Below the pieces are notes generated by a model. The model had not been told where the DNA came from, searched no databases, and was given only the letters and a program-made list of their open reading frames with translations. From Mycolicibacterium tokaiense (lineage in GTDB: Bacteria > Actinomycetota > Actinomycetes > Mycobacteriales > Mycobacteriaceae): a stretch of 64,000 bases of DNA. Positions 8,595-16,624 of this stretch are shown piece by piece. The translations under genes and the position numbers were made by a program. Each line of letters starts with the position of its first letter. The stretch's first letter is position 1. Where the stretch lies: assembly GCF_010725885.1 (NCBI RefSeq), contig NZ_AP022600.1:3286001-3350000 (forward strand), written 5' to 3'.

Positions 8595-9950
8595 ATGACT
8601 GACACCGACACCCGGGCCGATGCCGCCGGCACCACCGGTGATGGCACACCGCTGGGGCTGGCCGCCTTGCTGTCGGGCACCTTGCTCGGCACGCTGAGCA
8701 ACAACATCGTCAACGTGCCGCTGCCCGCCATGCTGGCCGATTTCGACGCCCCCTTGAGCAGCGGGGTGTTCGTGGTGGTCGGGTTCCTGCTCACCTTCAC
8801 CGCGACCATGCCGCTGGTGGGCTGGATCGGGGACCGGTTCGGCCGGCGGCGGGTGTACCTGCTGGCTCTGGTGGGCACCGCGGTCTGCGCCATCGGTGCG
8901 GCCACCGCGCCCACGTTGCCGGTGCTGATCGCCTGGCGCTGTGCCGGCGGGGTGGTGGCGGCGGCCTTCGGCCCCGCCGTGATGGGTCTGCTGCAGTGGA
9001 TGTTCTCCGGAGAGCGCCGCGCCAGGGCCGTCGGGTTGTGGGCGTCGGTCAATGGCATCGGGCAGGCGGTCGGCCCTTCGATGGGCGGCTTCATCGCCGA
9101 CGCCTGGGGGTGGCGCTGGGTGTTCGTGCCGCTGGTCCCGGTGGCGCTGGCCGGGCTGATCGGCACCCTGCGCCACGTTCCCGTGCACCCCGGCACCCGG
9201 ATGCGGTTCGACCTGCTCGGCGCGATCGGGCTGACGCTGGGCTCGGGACTGCTGATCCTCGGTATCGCCCTGGTGCCACAGCCGTCCGGGGCGGTGCCGG
9301 CCGCGGCCCTGATCGCCGCGGCCGCCGCGGTGCTGGCCCTGTTCTGGTGGCACTGCCTGCGTGCTGAGCATCCGTTCGTCGACGTGCGGTTGGTTCGCGA
9401 GGCCCGGTTCGTGCGCAGTTCGCTGGCGGCGTTCGCGATGATGTTCAGCCTCGGGGCCGTGCTGCTGTCGGTGCCGCTGTTCCTCACCGGTGCGGGCCGG
9501 TCTGCGTCGGTGTCGGGGCTGGTGCTGCTGGTGGTGCCGGCCACCATGGTGTTGCTGGGCCCGCCGGTGGGCCGGTACATGGACCGGCTGCGTCCCCGCC
9601 GGGTGCTGCGCACCGGACTGGTGCTGCTGGCGGCCGGTCAGGTGGGCCTCGCAGCAGCCATGGGTGGGCAGGTTCCGCTCGGGGTTCTGGTCGCCATCCT
9701 GGCGCTAACCGGGGTCGGCATCGCGTTGGTCCAGACCCCGGCCGCCACCGGCGCCACCCGCTCGCCGGCCGGGGCCCAGGGCACCGGGCTGGGGCTGTAC
9801 AACCTGATCCGGTTCAGCGGGTCGGGCATGGGCGCGGCGTGGGTGGCCATCGCCCTCGGCCTGGCCGGCTACCCGCTGCTGTTCGCGGGGGCCGCCGTGG
9901 TGGTGGCCTTGGGATTCATCGGGTCGTTCTTCGGGCCGGACCCGGCCTAA
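8595..9950 (+). CDS. Major facilitator superfamily permease (DHA2-like drug/metabolite exporter)
   Basis: A 451-residue MFS carrier with at least 12 hydrophobic segments. The loop between helices 2 and 3 carries the MFS signature GWIGDRFGRRRVY (about residues 75-87). The N-terminal half resembles EmrB/QacA-type exporters, with FGPAVMGLLQWMF and GQAVGPSMGGFIADAWGWRWVF near residues 120-180 matching motif C of proton antiporters. It may export a toxic substrate or intermediate. Its 3' end overlaps the PucR gene by four bases in convergent orientation, which places it in the same neighbourhood but not in the same operon. Confidence 0.88.
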   Translation: MTDTDTRADAAGTTGDGTPLGLAALLSGTLLGTLSNNIVNVPLPAMLADFDAPLSSGVFVVVGFLLTFTATMPLVGWIGDRFGRRRVYLLALVGTAVCAIGAATAPTLPVLIAWRCAGGVVAAAFGPAVMGLLQWMFSGERRARAVGLWASVNGIGQAVGPSMGGFIADAWGWRWVFVPLVPVALAGLIGTLRHVPVHPGTRMRFDLLGAIGLTLGSGLLILGIALVPQPSGAVPAAALIAAAAAVLALFWWHCLRAEHPFVDVRLVREARFVRSSLAAFAMMFSLGAVLLSVPLFLTGAGRSASVSGLVLLVVPATMVLLGPPVGRYMDRLRPRRVLRTGLVLLAAGQVGLAAAMGGQVPLGVLVAILALTGVGIALVQTPAATGATRSPAGAQGTGLGLYNLIRFSGSGMGAAWVAIALGLAGYPLLFAGAAVVVALGFIGSFFGPDPA

Positions 9951-11614
9951 CGGAAGCTCGCCTCACGGTCGACGGCCGCGCGCACCTCGGTGAGCATGTC
10001 GAGGCGGATGGCCAGCCAGACCGTGAACTGGTTCTCCGGTGCCCGGATGTCGAGCCCGATGATCCGCGACACCCGGTCCAGCTTGGCCAGCATGGTGTTG
10101 CGGTGCACGTCGAGGGTGCGGGCGGTCGCGTTGACGTTGCCGCCGTGCTCCAGGTAGCGGGTGAGCGTCTCCAGCAGGTCCGGAGACGAGCGCAGCGGTG
10201 TGACGATCTCGGCCAGCAGCGCCCGGCTGTGCTCGGTCTCGGCGATGTCGGCCAGCACCGTGAAGCTGCGCAACTGCTGGTAGGACGTGGCGCCGGTGCG
10301 GCCCAGTCGGCGGGCGATGCCCAGGGCCACCCGGGCTTCCCGGTAGCTGTCGGAGACGTCGCCGGCGCCGCGTGCCGGCCTGCCGTAGGCGACAGCCACG
10401 GGGGTGCCGCGGCGCTTGCGGAGCTCCGCGGTCATGGCCTCGGCGTAGTCGGTCATCTCGGTCCGCATCGCCGCGTTGTCCTGCCCGCGCAGCGACCGGA
10501 CCACCACCAGGACGTCACCGATGACGGTGACGTAGGACTGCACCAGCGGGTCGGGGGACACCCCGGCGGCATAACGGGCCAGCCGGACCATGCTGGCGGC
10601 GGGGTTGTCCACCCCGTGGGGCAGCACGCCCGGTGCGACGAAAACACCGAAGCAGCTGTCGATGTCGATCTCGTGGTGCTCGGCGCGGGCCCGCATGTCG
10701 TGGTCGCTGGAGAAGCTGCCATGCACCAGGGCCTGGACAAAATCGCCGCGGGCCCGTTCCTCGGCCTCGTCGACGCTGTGCTGGCGCAGCATCTCCGAGC
10801 CGATGATGGCCGTGGCCTGCTCGGTGACGACGATGTGGCGGGCGGTGTCGTGTGCACCGGGTTCGGCACCGGGTACCAACACCAGCACCCAGCCCTCGAA
10901 CGCCTTGCCGAGTCGGATCGCGCTGGCGATCACCGTCCACGGGCTGTTGTTCGGTCCCGCAACACGTTCCACGCGGGTGTCGTGTCCACTGTGGCGCCGC
11001 GAGGCCGGCAGGTCGGCGGACAGCATCACCACCACCGACTCGCTGAGCTGGGCCACCGCGTCGTCGGCGAGCCCGTTGTGCGCGACGACATTGCCGCGGG
11101 CGTCCAGGGCCATGGCCGGGTTGCGGGCCAGGTTCGAGACCTCGCGGATCAGCATCTCCAGGCCCGCGCCGCGGTGGAACAGCCCGGCCAGGGAGGCGTG
11201 CACGTGCGTGGAGTACCGCATCACGTGCACTTCCTGGTTGAGCGCACGCTCGGCGAGCAGCCGGTTCAGTGCGGCGAACCCGACCGGGAAACCGAGCTCG
11301 ATGACCACCAGATCGGCGGGCAGCCCGGCGGACAGGAAGTCGGCGGGCAGGCTGCCGTCGACCAGCAGGGTGGTGGCGCCGCGGGCGGTCAGCGCGGTCA
11401 GGGTGCCGTGTTTGCCGAGCAGCGCCTCGGGCCGGCTGTACACCGCCACCCCGTCCAGCGGATCGGGCCGCGAGAGCACCTCGCCCAGCGGCAGCACCCA
11501 CTGCAACTCGACGTGCAGCCGGTCGGCGCCCGCCAGCACCTGCGCGCCCGCCATCAGCGACTCGTCGAGCAAGCCCGCGACCGTCAGCCGGTCGTCCTCA
11601 CTGGTTGCCTGCAC
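9947..11614 (-). CDS. PucR-family transcriptional regulator
   Basis: About 555 residues: an N-terminal PucR sensory domain (LTVAGLLDESLMAGAQVLAGADRL onward), a GAF/CdaR-like middle, and a C-terminal helix-turn-helix (HGGNVNATARTLDVHRNTMLAKLDRVSRIIG) of the PucR HTH_30 type. PucR proteins control catabolic genes for purines, amines and amino acids and are often divergently encoded from their targets, as here. The start is uncertain. I favour the GTG at 11614, preceded by AGGTGAG at good spacing. GTG codons at 11623 and 11695 are alternatives, but the latter sits directly on a TTAAAG element that may be the -10 box. The most likely targets are the eight genes to its right. Confidence 0.85.
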   Translation of the reverse strand: MQATSEDDRLTVAGLLDESLMAGAQVLAGADRLHVELQWVLPLGEVLSRPDPLDGVAVYSRPEALLGKHGTLTALTARGATTLLVDGSLPADFLSAGLPADLVVIELGFPVGFAALNRLLAERALNQEVHVMRYSTHVHASLAGLFHRGAGLEMLIREVSNLARNPAMALDARGNVVAHNGLADDAVAQLSESVVVMLSADLPASRRHSGHDTRVERVAGPNNSPWTVIASAIRLGKAFEGWVLVLVPGAEPGAHDTARHIVVTEQATAIIGSEMLRQHSVDEAEERARGDFVQALVHGSFSSDHDMRARAEHHEIDIDSCFGVFVAPGVLPHGVDNPAASMVRLARYAAGVSPDPLVQSYVTVIGDVLVVVRSLRGQDNAAMRTEMTDYAEAMTAELRKRRGTPVAVAYGRPARGAGDVSDSYREARVALGIARRLGRTGATSYQQLRSFTVLADIAETEHSRALLAEIVTPLRSSPDLLETLTRYLEHGGNVNATARTLDVHRNTMLAKLDRVSRIIGLDIRAPENQFTVWLAIRLDMLTEVRAAVDREASFR

Positions 11615-11713
11615 TGTTCTCACCTGCGCTGTCTTCGGATTCGAGTGGGCCTGGTAATCGAATACACCTCGACTCAGCACACGGCCTATGTGCACTTTAA
11701 CCCGTTTCCGGCC

Positions 11714-11782
11714 TTGTCACCGGACAACTTGGCCCTGCCACTGGGCTCGCCACGTTGGTAGAACTCTTCCCACGTCACCAAC
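11714..11782. promoter_or_regulatory. Inverted repeats in the PucR/GlcG intergenic region (candidate operators)
   Basis: Between the PucR gene and the rightward catabolic genes lie two inverted repeats: TTGTC-ACCG-GACAA (11714-11727) and GTTGGT-N17-ACCAAC (11754-11782). Their position between divergent genes fits operator sites for PucR. There is no direct evidence of binding. Confidence 0.35.
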
Positions 11783-11868
11783 ACCAGCTCAGGGATTTGT
11801 GGAGTCTCACCGGCGGTAGGCGCCGCTGACACTCCGCAAGTCGCACGAAACCGAAGCGAGGCACGCGC

Positions 11869-12318
11869 ATGCACCAAATCCACCGGATCACCCTCGACGA
11901 CGCACTGCCGCTGCTGGCGGCCGGGCGCGCGAAGGCGGAGGAGATCGGCGTCAAGCAGACCCTGTGCGTCGTCGACGACGGCGGCAATGTCCTTGCCCTA
12001 CACCGTCTTCCGGGCGCCCGTCTGACCGGCGTCGACATCGCCATCGCCAAGGCGTTCACCGCCGCCGGCCACGAGCGCGCCACCCACCTGTTCAACGAAC
12101 CCCCGAACGGTCCCGCGCTGCCCGGCAACGAGGCGTTCGGCATCAGCCACATGCTGCCCGGCAAGTTCGCCATCTTCGTCGGCGGCTTCCCCCTGGTGTT
12201 CGACGGGCAGATCGTCGGCGGCGTGGGCATCAGCGGCGGCAACGGCGAGCAGGACAAGGCCGTGGGCGCGGCCATGCTCGCGGAGTTCGCGGCGCTGACG
12301 TCCTCGGTGGCCCGTTAG
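11869..12318 (+). CDS. GlcG/HbpS-like (DUF336) protein
   Basis: A 149-residue protein of the GlcG/HbpS (PduO C-terminal-like) family. It shows the characteristic order CVVDDGGNVLALHRLPGA, IAIAKAFTAA and the C-terminal GGFPLVFDGQIVGGVGISGGNGEQD. Some family members bind haem or sense redox state, and many are encoded inside catabolic operons without a known job. It is the first gene of the block facing PucR. A 158-bp gap separates it from the next gene, so the latter may also have its own promoter. Confidence 0.85.
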   Translation: MHQIHRITLDDALPLLAAGRAKAEEIGVKQTLCVVDDGGNVLALHRLPGARLTGVDIAIAKAFTAAGHERATHLFNEPPNGPALPGNEAFGISHMLPGKFAIFVGGFPLVFDGQIVGGVGISGGNGEQDKAVGAAMLAEFAALTSSVAR

Positions 12319-12476
12319 GCCTGTGCACCATGACCGCCGCAGCGTGTTTGCGCAGGTCATTGTGTCCGTGGTCAGTGCCCGCGACGCTCACTAACGTCGA
12401 CACTGCACCCGCATCGAAGCGGAATCTGTAGCACTGCAGCCCAATTCATCTTCATCCATCTGAGAGGACCGATTTC

Positions 12477-13190
12477 ATGACCGAACTGCTGGGGCGTGAC
12501 GAATTCCGCGCCGAGCTGGAGAACGCCATCAAGGGCCGCGAGGCCAAGAACGCGTCGTTCTCCAAGGCCTGGGCCGACGGCCTGCTGGAGCGTCACCATT
12601 TCGCCCGCTGGGCCGAGAACCACTTCCACTACGTCGGGCCCTTCGCCGACTACCTGGCCAACATCTACGCCAACACCCCCGATCAGTACACCGGCGCCAA
12701 GGACTTCACGCTGCAGAACATGTACGAGGAGGAGTTGGCCGACATCCGGCACACCGATCTGCTGATCAAGTTCGGCGAGGCCTGCGGCACCACCAAGGAA
12801 CGCATCGAAGACCCGAACAACATGAACGCCATCACCCGCGGTCTGCAGTCCTGGTGCTACGCGGTGTCGCAGCGCGAGCACTTCGTGGTGGCCACCGCTG
12901 CCCTGGTGGTGGGCCTGGAGTCGCAGGTGCCCAGCATCTACATGAAGCAGATCGTCCCGCTGCGTGAGGTGTACAAGTTCACCGAGGACGAGATCGAGTT
13001 CTTCGACCTGCACATCACCTCGGACGTGGTGCACGGCGAGCGCGGTTACCAGATCGTGCTCGACCACGCCGACACCGTTGCCCTGCAGCAGCGTTGCCTG
13101 CAGATGGTGCGCTGGGGAGCCGAGATGCGGTTCTCCTACACCAAGGGTCTCTACGACACCTACGTCGCGCCGGAGCTGGCCAGCGTCTAG
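12477..13190 (+). CDS. Haem-oxygenase-fold di-iron oxidase-like protein (TenA/PqqC/CADD family)
   Basis: A 237-residue all-helical protein of the TENA/THI-4/PqqC fold. The six expected metal ligands of haem-oxygenase-like di-iron oxidases can be read at the right spacing: Glu85-x6-His92 in EEELADIRH, Glu148 in GLESQVP, and His179-x3-Asp183-x2-His186 in HITSDVVH. This matches the ligand pattern known for CADD (Glu81, His88, Glu142, His174, Asp178, His181) closely. A metal-dependent oxidase or oxygenase is therefore more likely than a cofactorless PqqC or a TenA thiaminase. The next genes encode a Rieske ferredoxin and its reductase, the electron supply such an enzyme would need. A GAGAGGA ribosome site precedes the ATG. 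The substrate is unknown. Confidence 0.82.
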   Translation: MTELLGRDEFRAELENAIKGREAKNASFSKAWADGLLERHHFARWAENHFHYVGPFADYLANIYANTPDQYTGAKDFTLQNMYEEELADIRHTDLLIKFGEACGTTKERIEDPNNMNAITRGLQSWCYAVSQREHFVVATAALVVGLESQVPSIYMKQIVPLREVYKFTEDEIEFFDLHITSDVVHGERGYQIVLDHADTVALQQRCLQMVRWGAEMRFSYTKGLYDTYVAPELASV

Positions 13191-13243
13191 CGATTTCGGC
13201 GCGCTCGTAACCGCCCAGCGGTTACGAGCGCGCCCGAATCGCA
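13189..13243 (+). repeat. Intercistronic 24-bp-stem hairpin
   Basis: A near-perfect inverted repeat with arms 13190-13213 and 13219-13242 and a five-base loop (CCCAG). Only one position is mismatched and one is a G-T wobble. It begins on the last base of the oxidase stop codon and ends just before the AGGAAAGGG ribosome site of the Rieske gene. No T-run follows, so a simple intrinsic terminator is less likely than an mRNA-stabilising, processing or attenuating element, or a mobile palindromic repeat. Confidence 0.8.
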
Positions 13244-13256
13244 GGAAAGGGACATC

Positions 13257-13586
13257 ATGGGTGAGTGGATCGCGGTGGCCAGCACCAAGGAGCTGGGCCG
13301 CCGTCGCAAGCTGCGGGTCGAGGTCGACGGCACCGCCATTGCCTTGTTCGCCACTGACGGCAAGGTCTACGCGTTCGCCGATCTCTGTGTGCACCAGGAC
13401 CGTTCGCTGTTCAAAGGCACACTGTTGCACGGCAAGGTGATCTGCCCCGGGCACCAGTGGCAGTTCGACCTCGAGACCGGCTACGAGGCCGACCAGGACC
13501 TGTGCCAACCCACCTTCCCGGTGCGGGTGGACGACGACGGCACCGTCTACGTCTGCAAGACCGTCCAACAGGAGATCCCCGCATGA
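13257..13586 (+). CDS. Rieske-type [2Fe-2S] ferredoxin
   Basis: A 109-residue single-domain Rieske protein. The cluster ligands are Cys44-V-His46 and Cys63-P-G-His66, with the usual spacing. Such small soluble proteins carry electrons from a flavoprotein reductase to a terminal oxygenase. The next gene, which overlaps this one by four bases (ATGA), encodes that kind of reductase, and the preceding gene a di-iron oxidase-like protein, so a three-component oxygenase system is plausible. A strong ribosome site (AGGAAAGGG) precedes the ATG. Confidence 0.92.
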   Translation: MGEWIAVASTKELGRRRKLRVEVDGTAIALFATDGKVYAFADLCVHQDRSLFKGTLLHGKVICPGHQWQFDLETGYEADQDLCQPTFPVRVDDDGTVYVCKTVQQEIPA

Positions 13587-14803
13587 CCCGGCCCACCCAT
13601 GTGCTCGTCGGCGCCGGCCAGGCGTCCGCGGTGGCCGCCCGCAACCTGCGCCGCCACGGTTTCGACGGCCGCATCGTGCTGATCGGTGACGAGCCGCACG
13701 CGCCCTACCAGCGCCCGCCGCTGTCCAAGGAGTTCCTCGCCGGCACCGACACCGAGGACTCATTGTGGATCCTGCCGGAGAAGTGGCGCACCGCCAACGA
13801 CATCGACCTGATCACCGGGGCCACCGTCACGCGGGTCGACACCGCCACCGCCACAGTGGAATTGGACAACCACGCACCCATCGCCGCCGATGCCGTGCTG
13901 TTCGCCACCGGCGGCAGCCCGCGCCGGCTGCCGGTACCCGGCCCACGCCCGGACCTGGTGCACTACCTGCGCACCCTCGATGACGCCACCGGCCTGGCCC
14001 CACACCTGGCTCCGGGCCGGCGCCTGGCGATCATCGGTGCGGGCTTCATCGGCCTGGAGTTGGCCGCCACCGCCGTATCGGCCGGTGTGACGGTCACGGT
14101 GTTCGAGACCGCACCGGTCCCGCTGGAGCGCGTGCTCGGCGCCGACCTCGGCACCCTGATCACCCGCATGCACCGCGACAACGGCGTCGACGTCCGTACC
14201 GGCGCGGGTGTGGCGCACCTGCAGACGACGGCGGACGCGGTGCTGGTCGGCGATGAAGAGTTCGACGTACTCGTGATCGGCATCGGCATCACGCCGAATG
14301 TGCAGGCAGCCAACGCAACCGGACTGCACATCGACGACGGCATCGTGGTCGACGCGGCCGGGCGCACGAGTGTGCCCAACGTGTACGCCGCCGGTGACGT
14401 GGCCCGGCGCTTCTCGGCCAGGGCCGGCCGCCACATCCGGGTGGAGCACTTCGACAACGCCAGTCGCCAGGGTGTCGCCGTGGCCGGCGCCATGCTGGGC
14501 CGCGACGCGATCAACGACGACCCGCACTGGTTCTGGTCGGATCAGTTCGGCCGCAACATCCAGAGCGTCGGCTCGCTGACCGGCACCCCGGTGCTGCGTG
14601 GCGATCGCGACGGGCTGGACTTCACCGCCTTCTACCTCGACGGCGGCGCGCTGTGCGGCGCGTTCACCGTCGAACGCGGTGAGGACATCTCGGTGACCCG
14701 CGAACTGCTGGGCCGCGAGTTGGACCCCGCCGTGCTGGGAGACGAGGACACCGACCTGTGGGACCTGGCGTACGAGGACGACATCGAAGAGGTGACGGCA
14801 TGA
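13583..14803 (+). CDS. FAD-dependent ferredoxin reductase
   Basis: A 406-residue flavoprotein of the oxygenase-coupled NADH-ferredoxin reductase type (BphA4/rhodocoxin-reductase family). The N-terminal FAD motif is VGAGQASAVAARNLR, followed by YQRPPLSKEFL, an NAD-binding IIGAGFIGLELAATAVSAG, and the second FAD site NVYAAGDVAR. The C-terminal reductase domain with HFDNASRQG and FWSDQFGRNIQSVG is also present. It should transfer electrons from NAD(P)H to one or both Rieske ferredoxins of the operon. The start overlaps the Rieske stop (ATGA) and the stop overlaps the aldehyde dehydrogenase start in the same way, so stoichiometry is probably fixed by translational coupling. Confidence 0.92.
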   Translation: MTRPTHVLVGAGQASAVAARNLRRHGFDGRIVLIGDEPHAPYQRPPLSKEFLAGTDTEDSLWILPEKWRTANDIDLITGATVTRVDTATATVELDNHAPIAADAVLFATGGSPRRLPVPGPRPDLVHYLRTLDDATGLAPHLAPGRRLAIIGAGFIGLELAATAVSAGVTVTVFETAPVPLERVLGADLGTLITRMHRDNGVDVRTGAGVAHLQTTADAVLVGDEEFDVLVIGIGITPNVQAANATGLHIDDGIVVDAAGRTSVPNVYAAGDVARRFSARAGRHIRVEHFDNASRQGVAVAGAMLGRDAINDDPHWFWSDQFGRNIQSVGSLTGTPVLRGDRDGLDFTAFYLDGGALCGAFTVERGEDISVTRELLGRELDPAVLGDEDTDLWDLAYEDDIEEVTA

Positions 14804-16239
14804 TCGAGGGTTTGAACTTCATCGGCGGGAACTGGGTGCCCGCGGTGTCCGGGGCCACCTTCACCCGCAGCAACCCCGCCGACCCCGGTGACGTCATCGG
14901 CGCGTTCCCGGACTCCGGCGCCGACGACGTGCGCCTGGCCGTCGACAGCCTGGCTGCTGCTGCGCCTGCCTGGGCGGCCACCTCACCCGAGCGCCGCGCC
15001 GGTATCCTGGAAGCTGCTGCGGCGCAACTGGAGTCACGCAGCGACCAGCTGATCGCCGAGCTGGTCCGCGAAGAGGGCAAAACGCTGGCCGAGGCCACCA
15101 TGGAGGTCAGCCGCACCCCGATGAACCTGCGGTTCTACGCCGCCGAGGCCACCCGCAGCTGCGGCGCCACCTATCCCGTGGCGGGGCAGACGCTGCTCTA
15201 CACGGTGCGGGAGCCGATCGGCATCGTGGGCGCCATCACCCCGTGGAATTTCCCGCTCAACATCCCGTCCCGCAAGCTCGGGCCGGCGCTGGCGGTGGGA
15301 AACCCGGTGCTGTTCAAACCTTCTGAGATCACCCCGCTGATGGGGCAGCGGCTGGTGGAAGCCCTGCTGGCCGGGGGACTGCCGCCGGAGGTCATCGCGC
15401 TGGTGCAGGGCGGCGGGGCCGCCGGTGCCGCCGTGGCCGGCGACGAGCGCGTGGCCGCGGTGACCTTCACCGGATCCACCGCGGTGGGCAGACTGATCCA
15501 CAGCCAGGTGGGCCCGCACCGGCGGGTGCAGTTGGAGATGGGTGGCAAGAACCCGGTGGTGGTGGCACCCGACGCCGACCCCGAACGCGCAGCTGCTCTG
15601 ATCGTCAAGGGCGCCTTCGGCCTGTCCGGGCAGGCCTGCACCGGTACCAGCCGGGTGATCGTCACCGAGGCCAACCACGACGCCGTGGTCGATGCCGTTG
15701 TCGCGCGCGCCGAAGCGCTGCAGGTGGGCCCCGGCGCCGACACCGGCATCGACATGGGTGCACTCGCCAGCGCCGAGCAGCACAAGAAATTCCTGGGCTA
15801 CGTCCAGGCCGGCATCGAGGACGGCGCCACCTTGCGCTGCGGCGGCGAGGACACCGGTGGCAACGGATTCTTCGTGCGTCCCGCGGTGTTCACCGACGCC
15901 ACCGCAGGCATGCGCATCGTCGACGAAGAGGTGTTCGGACCGTTGATCGCCGTGCAACGGGTGAGCACCCTCGACGACGCCATCGACGCGGCCAACAACA
16001 CCGAGTTCGGGCTCTCGGCCGCCATCGTCACCAACGACCTCACCGTCGCCCAGGAGTTCTCCCGCCGCTCGAAGACCGGGCTGGTCAAGATCAATCAGCC
16101 CACCACCGGGATGGCGATGAACGCGCCGTTCGGCGGCTACAAAGCGTCCTCGACCGCCACCTTCAAAGAGCAGGCCGGCGCGTCGATGATCGAGTTCTAC
16201 CTCAACGAGAAGACCATCTATATGAATCCGGGACTGTGA
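14800..16239 (+). CDS. NAD(P)-dependent aldehyde dehydrogenase (ketoglutarate-semialdehyde dehydrogenase-like)
   Basis: A 479-residue aldehyde dehydrogenase that oxidises an aldehyde to the acid. The catalytic residues are all visible: Asn150 in TPWNFPLN, Lys173 in FKPSE, Glu246 in LEMGGKNP and the nucleophile Cys280 in GQACTGTSR. The N-terminal FIGGNWVPA and the overall sequence recall alpha-ketoglutaric or succinic semialdehyde dehydrogenases. This suggests a carboxylated semialdehyde as substrate, but that is inference. The start overlaps the reductase stop by four bases; the next gene starts one base after its stop. Confidence 0.92.
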   Translation: MIEGLNFIGGNWVPAVSGATFTRSNPADPGDVIGAFPDSGADDVRLAVDSLAAAAPAWAATSPERRAGILEAAAAQLESRSDQLIAELVREEGKTLAEATMEVSRTPMNLRFYAAEATRSCGATYPVAGQTLLYTVREPIGIVGAITPWNFPLNIPSRKLGPALAVGNPVLFKPSEITPLMGQRLVEALLAGGLPPEVIALVQGGGAAGAAVAGDERVAAVTFTGSTAVGRLIHSQVGPHRRVQLEMGGKNPVVVAPDADPERAAALIVKGAFGLSGQACTGTSRVIVTEANHDAVVDAVVARAEALQVGPGADTGIDMGALASAEQHKKFLGYVQAGIEDGATLRCGGEDTGGNGFFVRPAVFTDATAGMRIVDEEVFGPLIAVQRVSTLDDAIDAANNTEFGLSAAIVTNDLTVAQEFSRRSKTGLVKINQPTTGMAMNAPFGGYKASSTATFKEQAGASMIEFYLNEKTIYMNPGL

Positions 16240-16240
16240 C

Positions 16241-16624
16241 ATGACTGATCAGATCGACGACACCACAACCGAATTCGTCAGGGTGGCGCGCTCCGGCCAG
16301 GTGCCGGAGGGCATCGTGCGCCGGTTCTACGCCGGCGAGCACGAATTCGCCGTGGCGCGGTTGAAGGGCAAGGCGTACGCCACCTCCAATTACTGCACGC
16401 ATCTGGACTGCCTGCTGTCGTCGGGCAAGCTGCGCGACGACGGGATCGGCTGCTCCTGCCACGGCAGTGCGTTCGACCTGGAGACCGGCGAACCGATCAG
16501 CCCACCGGCCACCGAACCCATCAAGACCTATCCCTGCCAGGAGCGTGACGGCGAGATCTTCGTCGGGGTCAATCCCGGTGAGGCACCGTCCGGCCCCACC
16601 CGGCGGCAGCGTCGGCAAGGATGA
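16241..16624 (+). CDS. Second Rieske-type [2Fe-2S] ferredoxin
   Basis: A 127-residue Rieske protein with cluster ligands Cys52-T-His54 and Cys71-x2-His74 (CSCHGS). It differs clearly from the first Rieske protein of the operon and has an N-terminal extension of about ten residues and a Pro-rich tail. The CSCHGSAFDLETGEP motif is nearer to assimilatory or biphenyl-type Rieske ferredoxins. Two ferredoxins with a single reductase in one operon suggests two electron-accepting steps, or one being the oxidase's partner and the other serving a different enzyme. The stop overlaps the next start (ATGA). Confidence 0.9.
   Translation: MTDQIDDTTTEFVRVARSGQVPEGIVRRFYAGEHEFAVARLKGKAYATSNYCTHLDCLLSSGKLRDDGIGCSCHGSAFDLETGEPISPPATEPIKTYPCQERDGEIFVGVNPGEAPSGPTRRQRRQG

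Noticed and set aside
12372..13763. A 463-codon minus-strand open frame opposite the oxidase, Rieske and reductase genes
   Set aside because: The plus-strand proteins have complete family motifs; the antisense frame has none and is a GC-driven shadow.
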